6,632 nt of DNA from NCBI GenBank assembly GCA_964343975.1, contig CAYFLU010000183.1, forward strand, positions 1 to 6,632, written 5' to 3'. The translations under genes and the position numbers were made by a program. Numbering within the stretch: position 1 is the first letter of the stretch; each line of letters opens with the position of its first letter. Positions 1 through 6,085 of the stretch are shown here, piece after piece. The stretch is from SCUN01 sp964343975. Its GTDB lineage: Bacteria > Acidobacteriota > Vicinamibacteria > Vicinamibacterales > SCN-69-37. Under the pieces are notes generated by a model. It had not been told where the DNA came from. It saw nothing but the letters and a program-made list of their open reading frames with translations, and ran no database searches.

Positions 1-221
1 CGAACCGCGCGCGCCATGTAGTCGCCGTACTGCACCATCACCGGCCGGTCGAGCCCCAGCTTGCCGCGCAGTTCATTCACGTCGGCCGGCGCGGCGGACT
101 CGCCGAGCATCGACTGCGCGGGATCCCCGGGCACCAAATGAAGGAGCGAAAACACGAGCGTCGCCACACCGAAGATGACCGGCACCGTCATCGCGATGCG
201 TCGCAACAGAAAACCGAGCAC
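1..221 (-). CDS. Peptide/nickel-type ABC transporter permease (DppB/OppB family), N-terminal part, cut by the window edge
   Basis: Reading the minus strand from a GTG at 221-219 gives 73 complete codons that run off the left edge. The protein starts VLGFLLRRIAMTVPV. It has a hydrophobic first membrane helix at about residues 9-29, then LVPGDPA at 29-35, and later KLGLDRPVMVQYGDYM at 54-69. This order (short basic FLLRR start, first helix, LVPGDP turn, LGLDxP..xQY) is the hallmark of the N-terminal segment of DppB/OppB permeases, inner-membrane subunits that form the channel for imported di- or oligopeptides with a DppC-type partner, two ATPases and a binding protein. The permease core and EAA loop lie outside the window, so the substrate cannot be judged. 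GTG 221 is chosen because it gives the family's usual start; ATG 191 would remove the basic leader. No convincing ribosome binding site precedes it. It follows the sigma-54 activator by 27 bases on the same strand, so the two are probably co-transcribed. Confidence 0.85.
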   Translation of the reverse strand, partial: MLGFLLRRIAMTVPVIFGVATLVFSLLHLVPGDPAQSMLGESAAPADVNELRGKLGLDRPVMVQYGDYMARAV

Positions 222-248
222 GCCGGATGATGTGCCGTTCGGGCCCGT

Positions 249-3200
249 TCAGGCAACTCCCTCGTCGCCCAAGCCGAGTCGGCGCATCGCTTTGTGTAGT
301 CCCTGTCGCGACAATCCCAGTGCCTGGGCCGCCGCACTGCGGCTGCCGGTGTGGCGCGCGAGCGCGGCAGTGACGAGCCGACGTTCCATGTCGCGCCGCG
401 CGTGCTCGAGCGGCATGATCTCGGCCTCCGCAGCGGCCGAGCGACCGCGCAGCAGCTGTCGCACCAGCACCGCGCTCACCCGCCCAGTGGCCGGCGCGGC
501 AACCGCGAGCGCCGCCAGCGCGTTCTGCAGTTCACGAACGTTGCCAGCCCACGGCCACTCGGCGAGTTGTGCTACGGCCTCCGGACTCAACACCGCGCGC
601 GTGCCCACACGCCGCGCCGCATCCCGCCAGAACGCGGCCGCGAGCACGGCTACATCGCCGCGACGCTCACGCAGCGGCGGCACCTGAATCTTCACGACCG
701 ACAACCGGAACATCAGGTCATCGCGAAAGCGACCGGAGGCAACCAACGCCGCGAGCGGCCGATTCGTCGCGGCGATCACCCGCACGTCCACCGGCCGCGC
801 GTCGTTCTCGCCGACGCGGCGGATCTCGCCTTCCTGCAGCACGCGCAGCAGCTTGGCCTGCGCGCGCGGCGACAGCTCGCCCACTTCATCCAGAAAGAGC
901 GTGCCGAGATGCGCGTCTTCGAACAGCCCCGCGCGCGCCGTCACCGCATGGGTGAAGGCGCCACGCGCATGGCCGAACAGCTCGGCCTCGACCAGTTCAT
1001 CGGTCAGCGCCGCGCAGTTCAGCGCGGCGAACGGCCGGTCGCGACGCGGGCTCAACCGATGCAGCGCCCGCGCCACCAGTTCCTTGCCGGTGCCGCTCTC
1101 CCCTTCGATGACCACCGAAAACGGGGCCACCGCCGCGCGCGCGACGGCCGCACGCACCGCCACAATCGCCGGACTGACGCCGAGGATCTCGCGCGCGAGC
1201 GCATCGCCACGGGCGGCGGCCGCGAGGCTGTCGAGCCGCGCGCGCACGAGCGGCCCCGCCACCGCAGCCGCCGCTTCGACGGCCGCGGCCAGTGAGCGCG
1301 CGCGCGTGGCATCCGCCACCGCCACCACCGCGGCGATCCGCGCCCCACCGTACCGAACCTGTGCCCGCGCCTCGACCTGCACACCGCGCGAGGTCACCGC
1401 TCCATCTGGCCGATCGAGCCACGCGCGCACCCCGGCCGCATCCCAGCCGTCGCGCGCGCCAGCCAACCACTCGCCGTGCGGCGCGGCGACCACCGCGCAT
1501 GACGCAGCCTCCGTTGTGCTCGCCACCCAGCGACACAGTTGCTCCAGCCCATGCACTTCATCGTCACTGCCGTTCACCACTTCCAGAAGCTGCGCCACGT
1601 CCTGCCACATCTGCATTGCCGTTCTCCCCTGTCCCCATCGCGCGAGCCCGCGCAGCGGTTCACGCTGCAATTGCGCATCCAGCCACGTGGCATCGCTTGC
1701 GGTGTCGAGACGCCACGCCCGCCGCAGTTGCGCGATCACCGCGTCCAACAATCCGCGGCGCCCGATCGGCCGGAGCGTCAGCGTCTGCACCGCCGCCAAC
1801 GCGCGGTCGCTCTCGCCCAGCTCCGTCCACGCTTGCGCCGCGATCACGCCGACCCAAGGAGACGACGGCGTCTCACGTAGCGCGTCGATCACCGCATCCC
1901 TGTCACCCGCCGCTGCGGCGCAGAGCACCCGCGCAGCCCACGACCAAAGCGACGTGCCCATGTGCGGTGGCATCGTTGGCGGCACCGACGCGAACCAGGC
2001 CACCAACCAATGCGCTGTCAGGATCTCCGGTGCGGAATTCACGCACGCCGGCAATGACGCCAACAGCTCACGCGCCTCATCGATGCGGCCCTGCCAGCAT
2101 CGGACCTCCGCACGACGCGCGTGCCAGGCCGCACTGCCCGAGTGACACGCCAGTTGCGCCACCGCGGCCGATGTCTCAAGACACGCGTCAGCGCGCGCGA
2201 GGAGTCCGCCATCGAGGTAAGCGCCGGCCGCCAGCATCGCCAACGACTCGCGTGCCTCCGAATCGATGGCCCGGCGCATCGCCGACAGCGCCAGGTCTGC
2301 GCCACGACGCCAGCGCTGCGCCGCAACCGCCGCGTCGACCCAGCGCGCAATCTCTGGCACGGACACGGATTCCCCGCGCCGGCCACGCGCGGCCCACTCG
2401 GCTTGGGCCCACGCCTGCGCGTCGCCAGGTCGGCCGCGAGTCAAGAGCCGTGCCGCACGAGCCAGCCGCACATCCCGCCGCCCCGCCGGATGGGTCTCAG
2501 ACACGGGCCACGAGATCGGCGTCGACGTGAATCCGACCTCCGCCCGTTCGCGCACTGCGGTCACGTCGTCGGCCACGCCGTGCGATCGTTCGAGCGCTCG
2601 CGCAAACTGCGCGGGCCAGCCCGCAGCCTCTCGCGCCGCACGCGCCACCACATCGACGGTGTGCGCCGTGCCGACATAGCTCTCGACGAGTGCGTCAACC
2701 GGCACAGGCTCCAGTGCCAAATCGGCGGAGCCGCTGGTCACGCGCTCGATCACCAGCTGCGCACGGTCGCTCGCGTGCAATACATCGATCGCCCAGGCGC
2801 TCGCCGCAGCCGCGCTGGCCGCATCGCACACGATGGCCAGATGCCGATGGCGCAACTGACGCCTCAGCGCCGACGGGAGTGCGCACGAGGCCGAGACGGT
2901 GACGATCCCGAGGGCGCGCAGCGCACGCGCGAGATCGCCGAGACAGATGCCCCATCCGGCACCTGGCGGTGCACTGACGCGCAGGTGTCGTACCCCTCGA
3001 CGGCCGGGCGCTTCGGCGATGGCGACGAGCAGAGACACCAGCTCGCGCGGGATCCGGCGAAGGCGCCACGACGCAACCGGCGCGACCGGCATCGACGCCT
3101 CGAACCATCCGTCGATGCCAGCGTCGCCGTAGTCGACCAGCGGCGCACCGGCCGGCGTCAGCCGTTCATGCGCGGCAGCGCAGAGGCGTGCACGCGCCAC

Positions 3201-3308
3201 CCGATCAGCGGGCGCGCGCCCCACGGACATCCGCACGGCTGCGCCCGTAACCACGTCGCGCCACACACCGTCGATCTGCACGAACCGATCCCCGACCATC
3301 GTCGCCAT
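249..3308 (-). CDS. Large sigma-54-dependent transcriptional activator (AAA+ plus Fis-type HTH) with a long multi-module N-terminus
   Basis: An enhancer-binding activator expected to remodel RpoN-RNA polymerase by ATP hydrolysis. Numbering from ATG 3308 (1,019 residues), the AAA+ domain shows Walker A GESGTGKE (736-743, K742), a GAFTGA-loop variant GAFTHA (783-788), Walker B LFLDE (D807, E808), FRDDLMFRL with arginine-finger candidates R862 and R868, and sensor II GNVREL (922-927, R925). The C-terminus (about 990-1012) is a Fis-type helix-turn-helix, AAAQALGLSRQGLHKAMRRL. Upstream lie a segment resembling a kinase N-lobe (about 5-75), a P-loop-like segment without the lysine (113-120), helical TPR-like repeats (about 265-555) and a GAF-like region (about 565-715). 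The N-terminal module names are inferences from pattern. It lacks a response-regulator receiver domain, so it probably senses a ligand or partner directly. Start: ATG 3308 has AGGG six bases upstream. ATG 3323 is the alternative (five residues longer, weaker site), and 3476 would overlap aroC. The downstream peptide permease is a likely target. Confidence 0.9.
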   Translation of the reverse strand: MATMVGDRFVQIDGVWRDVVTGAAVRMSVGRAPADRVARARLCAAAHERLTPAGAPLVDYGDAGIDGWFEASMPVAPVASWRLRRIPRELVSLLVAIAEAPGRRGVRHLRVSAPPGAGWGICLGDLARALRALGIVTVSASCALPSALRRQLRHRHLAIVCDAASAAAASAWAIDVLHASDRAQLVIERVTSGSADLALEPVPVDALVESYVGTAHTVDVVARAAREAAGWPAQFARALERSHGVADDVTAVRERAEVGFTSTPISWPVSETHPAGRRDVRLARAARLLTRGRPGDAQAWAQAEWAARGRRGESVSVPEIARWVDAAVAAQRWRRGADLALSAMRRAIDSEARESLAMLAAGAYLDGGLLARADACLETSAAVAQLACHSGSAAWHARRAEVRCWQGRIDEARELLASLPACVNSAPEILTAHWLVAWFASVPPTMPPHMGTSLWSWAARVLCAAAAGDRDAVIDALRETPSSPWVGVIAAQAWTELGESDRALAAVQTLTLRPIGRRGLLDAVIAQLRRAWRLDTASDATWLDAQLQREPLRGLARWGQGRTAMQMWQDVAQLLEVVNGSDDEVHGLEQLCRWVASTTEAASCAVVAAPHGEWLAGARDGWDAAGVRAWLDRPDGAVTSRGVQVEARAQVRYGGARIAAVVAVADATRARSLAAAVEAAAAVAGPLVRARLDSLAAAARGDALAREILGVSPAIVAVRAAVARAAVAPFSVVIEGESGTGKELVARALHRLSPRRDRPFAALNCAALTDELVEAELFGHARGAFTHAVTARAGLFEDAHLGTLFLDEVGELSPRAQAKLLRVLQEGEIRRVGENDARPVDVRVIAATNRPLAALVASGRFRDDLMFRLSVVKIQVPPLRERRGDVAVLAAAFWRDAARRVGTRAVLSPEAVAQLAEWPWAGNVRELQNALAALAVAAPATGRVSAVLVRQLLRGRSAAAEAEIMPLEHARRDMERRLVTAALARHTGSRSAAAQALGLSRQGLHKAMRRLGLGDEGVA

Positions 3309-3380
3309 CGCACGCCCTGTCATTGCAAGTTCATTGCCCGGCAGGCGCGGGATCGCGTGCCCTCTCAGGAGCGCGGCGAC

Positions 3381-3396
3381 GCCACGGGGACGTGGC
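3381..3396. promoter_or_regulatory. Perfect 6-base inverted repeat with 4-base spacer, candidate operator
   Basis: GCCACG-GGGA-CGTGGC is an exact dyad. Its right arm ends 11 bases before the TAGAAT hexamer, so it lies where a -35 element would be for aroC. A dimeric repressor or activator bound here would affect aroC directly and could also act on the divergent activator gene. Read as RNA toward the activator it would form a short GC stem in a 5' leader. Six-base arms can occur by chance in DNA this GC-rich, so function is inferred only from position. Confidence 0.35.
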
Positions 3397-3407
3397 AAGA
3401 ACTTCGA

Positions 3408-3413
3408 TAGAAT
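3408..3413 (+). promoter_or_regulatory. Candidate -10 element (TAGAAT) for the aroC-def-fmt-rsmB operon
   Basis: TAGAAT matches the TATAAT consensus at five of six positions and fits TANNNT. It stands out in very GC-rich surroundings. It ends 10 bases before the aroC ATG, which would put the transcription start about 3-4 bases before the start codon, giving a leaderless or near-leaderless message. No -35-like hexamer is present at 15-19 bases upstream. That position is occupied by the inverted repeat instead. Confidence 0.4.
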
Positions 3414-3423
3414 TGCGGGCGCC

Positions 3424-4626
3424 ATGTTGCGTTTTTTGACAGCCGGGGAATCGCACGGCCCTTCATTGACGGTCATCGTCGACGGCGTGCCGGCCGGGTT
3501 GCGGCTGACGACGGAACAGATCGCGCGCGATCTCGCGCGGCGCCAGCTCGGCTACGGCCGTGGCCGGCGGATGGCCATCGAAAAGGATCGGGCCGACATC
3601 GTCGGCGGCGTGCGGCACGGCGAAACCCTCGGCTCGCCGATCGCGCTGCGCATCGACAACAAAGACTGGACCAACTGGCTGCACACGATGGCCGTCGACA
3701 CGCCGGCCGACGACCTGCCGGGCGCGCGGCGCGCCGCCGTGACGCGGCCCCGTCCCGGTCATGCCGACCTCTCGGGCGGCATCAAATACGATCGCGACGA
3801 CCTGCGCGACATCCTCGAACGGGCCAGCGCGCGCGAAACCGCGTCGCGCGTCGCCGCAGGAGCCGTGGCCCGCGCGCTTCTTCATGCGATCGGCATCACC
3901 ATCCACAGTCACGTCACCGCCATTGGCGGCGTCACAGTGCCCGCGGACGCCGACACCAGTGCCGCTCGGCTCGCCGCCCTGCCCGACGACGATGATGTGC
4001 GGTGTGTGGATGCGGCGACCGCCGACCGGATGCGCGCCGCCATCGATGCGGCCAAAGCCGCCGGCGACACCGTCGGTGGCACCTTCGAAGTCGTCGCGCA
4101 CGGTGTGCCCGCCGGCCTCGGCAGCCACACGCAGTGGGATCGCAAGCTCGACGGCCGGCTCGGGCAAGCGCTCATGTCGATTCACGCCATCAAGGCGGTC
4201 GGCATCGGCGTGGGCCATGACGCCGGTACGCTGCCCGGCTCGGGCGTGCATGACGAAATTCTGGCCGGCGCGGCCACCGGCACGTTGCCCGGCATCGTGC
4301 GCCCCACCAACCGCGCGGGCGGACTCGAGGGCGGAATCACCAATGGCGAAGACGTGCGCGTCAGCGCCGTCATGAAGCCGATCGCGACGCTGATGAAGCC
4401 GCTCCGGTCCATCGATCTCACGACGATGGCCGACGCGCCGGCCACGATCGAACGCAGTGATGTCTGTGCGGTGCCGGCCGCCGCCGTCGTCGGCGAAGCG
4501 ATGGTGGCGTGGGTCCTGGCGGAGGCGGTGGTCGAGAAATTCGGCGGCGACACGCTCGAGGATCTCCTCGCCAACGTGGCGGCCTACCGCGCGCGCGTGG
4601 CGACCCGCCTCGGGAGCCCGTCGTGA
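3424..4626 (+). CDS. aroC: Chorismate synthase
   Basis: Catalyses the last step of the shikimate pathway in the cytoplasm: 5-enolpyruvylshikimate-3-phosphate loses phosphate to give chorismate, using reduced FMN as a catalytic cofactor. The 400-residue protein carries all three family signatures: GESHGPSLTVIVDGVPAG at 8-25 with catalytic-type H11, the RPGHADLSGGIKY segment around H113 followed by RASARETASR (about 133-142), and RSDVCAVPAAAVVGEA starting at R344. Length is slightly above the usual 350-390 and no key segment is missing. ATG 3424 is chosen because it gives the family's normal MLRFLTAGESHG start. An in-frame ATG at 3334 would add 30 unrelated, basic residues and run back toward the activator's start. 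No clear ribosome binding site precedes the ATG, in keeping with the nearby -10-like hexamer. It is first in an operon with def, whose GTG overlaps the aroC stop by 4 bases. Confidence 0.97.
   Translation: MLRFLTAGESHGPSLTVIVDGVPAGLRLTTEQIARDLARRQLGYGRGRRMAIEKDRADIVGGVRHGETLGSPIALRIDNKDWTNWLHTMAVDTPADDLPGARRAAVTRPRPGHADLSGGIKYDRDDLRDILERASARETASRVAAGAVARALLHAIGITIHSHVTAIGGVTVPADADTSAARLAALPDDDDVRCVDAATADRMRAAIDAAKAAGDTVGGTFEVVAHGVPAGLGSHTQWDRKLDGRLGQALMSIHAIKAVGIGVGHDAGTLPGSGVHDEILAGAATGTLPGIVRPTNRAGGLEGGITNGEDVRVSAVMKPIATLMKPLRSIDLTTMADAPATIERSDVCAVPAAAVVGEAMVAWVLAEAVVEKFGGDTLEDLLANVAAYRARVATRLGSPS
4612..4616 (+). promoter_or_regulatory. Ribosome binding site for def, inside the aroC 3' end
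   Basis: GGGAG lies six bases upstream of GTG 4623. It supports that GTG as the def start, since no ATG lies nearby, and indicates that translation of def is coupled to termination on aroC. Confidence 0.6.
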
Positions 4627-5132
4627 TCCGACCGATCGTGAAGTACGGCGACCCGGTGCTCGCCCGCCCGGCGCAGGTCGTCCCGGAAGTCACGGACGAG
4701 ATCCGCACGCTGATCGACGACATGATCGACACCATGTATGCCGCGCCGGGCATCGGCCTCGCGGCGCCGCAGGTAGGCGTGCCGCTCCGCGTCTGCGTGA
4801 TCGACATCACGGGCGGCAAGCGCGGCGGTGAGGTGATCGCGCTCGTAAACCCAGAGTTCGTGGAGCGCACGGGCATGCAGCTCGAAGAAGAAGGCTGCCT
4901 CAGCGTGCCCGGCCACAACGCGACGGTGGCGCGGCCGGAGCGCGTGGTCGTGCGTGGTCTCGACCGGAACGGCGCGCCGGTCACTTACGAAGGCACGGGG
5001 TTGCTCGCGCGCGCGTTCCAGCACGAGCTCGATCATCTCGAGGGCACGCTCTTTCTCGATCGCCTGCGCGGCCTGCGGAAGGATCTGATTCTCCGCAAAG
5101 TGCGCAAGCAGCAACGCGCCGGGACCTGGTAA
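4623..5132 (+). CDS. def: Peptide deformylase
   Basis: A cytoplasmic metalloenzyme that removes the N-formyl group from the initiator methionine of nascent proteins. The 169-residue product has the three conserved motifs in order: GIGLAAPQ at 43-50, EEGCLS with metal ligand C92, and QHELDHLEG with metal ligands H134 and H138 and catalytic E135. Length and motifs fit a type 1 bacterial deformylase, and the C-terminus ends in a basic tail (RKVRKQQR). The start is GTG 4623, which gives VIRPIVKYGDPVL, the family's usual beginning, and is preceded by GGGAG. The start codon overlaps the aroC stop as GTGA, and fmt begins 2 bases after the def stop. Def acts downstream of Fmt in the formyl-methionine cycle, so their adjacency is functionally expected and conserved widely in bacteria. 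Confidence 0.97.
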   Translation: MIRPIVKYGDPVLARPAQVVPEVTDEIRTLIDDMIDTMYAAPGIGLAAPQVGVPLRVCVIDITGGKRGGEVIALVNPEFVERTGMQLEEEGCLSVPGHNATVARPERVVVRGLDRNGAPVTYEGTGLLARAFQHELDHLEGTLFLDRLRGLRKDLILRKVRKQQRAGTW

Positions 5133-5134
5133 CG

Positions 5135-6085
5135 ATGCGCGTGCTCTACTTCGGCACGCCGGGCTTTGCCGTGCCGACGCTCGCTGCGCTCCTCGACTCG
5201 TCACACACCGTGGTCGGCGTCGTGACGCAGCCCGACCGCGCGCGTGGCCGAGGTCAGCACGTGACGTTCGCGCCCGTCAAACAACTCGCGGTCGATCGCG
5301 GCCTGCCCGTGTTGCAGCCCGAGCGCCTCAAAGAGCCGGCGGCGCTCGATGCGATGCGCGCGCTCGGCGCCGACATCGGCGTCGTCGCGGCCTACGGCAA
5401 GCTGCTGCCGCAATCGCTCCTCGATCTGCCGCCGCTCGGCATGGTGAACGTGCATGCGTCCCTGCTGCCGCGGTGGCGCGGCGCGGCGCCCATCCACCGC
5501 GCGATCATTGCCGGCGATGCAGAGACCGGCGTCACGATCATGCGCGTCGTGCTCGCGCTGGATGCCGGGCCGATGCTCAGCCGCGTCAGCGTGCCGATTG
5601 ACGACGCGGTGACGAGTGACCACCTCGAAGTGCAGCTGGCGGAGGCGGGCGCGCAGTTGCTGGTGCACACGCTCGACGCGATCGCGAGCGGCACTGCCAC
5701 CGAGACCCCACAAGACGAGGAGGGCGTCACGTATGCGGCCCGCCTCGAACGTCGCGACGGCCAGATCGACTGGACGCACTCGGCCGCCGCGATTCACAAC
5801 CAGATCCGCGGCCTGCATCCGTGGCCGCTCACGTCCGTGTTGTGGCGCGGCAAGCGACTGATTCTCCGGAGCAGTGCGGTGGGCGCCGCAGACGACGCTC
5901 GCCGTGGCGCGCCCGGCACCATCATCGCCCTCGACGCCGACGCGCTGGTCGTGGCCACAGGCACCGGCACGCTCCGCGTGCGTGAGGTGCAACTCGAAGG
6001 TCGCCGCGCGCAGTCGGCGCGTGAATTCATCAATGGCGCTCGCCCGGCCGAGGGCGACGTGTTCGCGCCGCTGCCGCTGCTGTGA
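5135..6085 (+). CDS. fmt: Methionyl-tRNA formyltransferase
   Basis: Transfers the formyl group from 10-formyltetrahydrofolate to methionyl-tRNA for translation initiation. The 316-residue protein has the standard two-domain length. The N-terminal formyltransferase domain starts MRVLYFGTPGFAVPTL, has the basic loop PDRARGRGQ (33-41), and the active-site block NVHASLLPRWRGAAPI with N105 and H107. D143 in LALDAGPML matches the catalytic aspartate (N106, H108 and D144 in E. coli). The C-terminal tRNA-binding domain (about 207-310) contains the conserved IRGLHPWP segment around 224-231. The ATG follows the def stop by two bases; GGGA at 5121-5124 is a weak, rather distant ribosome binding site, so translation probably depends on coupling. 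The end overlaps rsmB by 4 bases. Nothing appears truncated or mutated. Confidence 0.97.
   Translation: MRVLYFGTPGFAVPTLAALLDSSHTVVGVVTQPDRARGRGQHVTFAPVKQLAVDRGLPVLQPERLKEPAALDAMRALGADIGVVAAYGKLLPQSLLDLPPLGMVNVHASLLPRWRGAAPIHRAIIAGDAETGVTIMRVVLALDAGPMLSRVSVPIDDAVTSDHLEVQLAEAGAQLLVHTLDAIASGTATETPQDEEGVTYAARLERRDGQIDWTHSAAAIHNQIRGLHPWPLTSVLWRGKRLILRSSAVGAADDARRGAPGTIIALDADALVVATGTGTLRVREVQLEGRRAQSAREFINGARPAEGDVFAPLPLL

Larger units (their letters stand above)
3309..3423. promoter_or_regulatory. Divergent intergenic control region between the sigma-54 activator and aroC
   Basis: About 115 bases separate the chosen activator start from the aroC ATG, and no alternative gene fits here. Promoters for both directions must lie here or just inside the flanking genes. 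I can see a perfect inverted repeat (3381-3396), a -10-like TAGAAT (3408-3413, plus strand) and a direct repeat TCATTGC at 3320-3326 and 3331-3337. I found no sigma-54 -24/-12 pair (GG-N10-GC in proper context) near either start, and no recognisable -35 box. Divergent transcription is certain from gene orientation; the roles of the individual sites are inferred. Confidence 0.6.

Noticed and set aside
240..247. CGGGCCCG palindrome between activator and permease as a terminator
   Set aside because: It is an eight-base palindrome with no loop and no T-run, and such palindromes are expected by chance at this GC content.
253..267. Possible sigma-54 promoter for the permease within the activator 3' end (minus strand, TTGC at the -12 place)
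   Set aside because: The -12 part matches but the -24 position reads GA instead of the essential GG, so the match is not adequate.
175..687. Plus-strand 170-codon frame across the activator and permease junction
   Set aside because: It overlaps two convincing minus-strand genes and its product is low-complexity Arg/Ser/Ala with no family likeness.
853..2145. Long plus-strand reading frames opposite the activator (for example 853-2145, 1292-2530, 2121-3410)
   Set aside because: They are rich in Arg, Pro, Ser and Ala with no recognisable domain, and they lie entirely against a clear AAA+ gene. They are typical antisense shadows of GC-rich coding DNA.
3393..3416. TGGCA and TTGC near aroC as a sigma-54 -24/-12 pair
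   Set aside because: The GG to GC spacing is far longer than the fixed 12-base step needed for sigma-54 promoters.
3334..3423. A 30-residue N-terminal extension of AroC
   Set aside because: Chorismate synthases begin at MxRFLTAGESHG. The extra residues are non-homologous-looking and encoded across the control region.
3309..3476. Activator start at ATG 3476
   Set aside because: It would overlap aroC by 53 bases and absorb the whole divergent control region. Internal ATGs at 3323 and 3308 are better placed, and 3308 has an AGGG site.
3463..4251. Minus-strand frames opposite aroC, def and fmt (for example 3463-4251, 4584-5204, 5201-6112)
   Set aside because: They are opposite genes with complete catalytic motifs, and their translations show no domains and biased composition.
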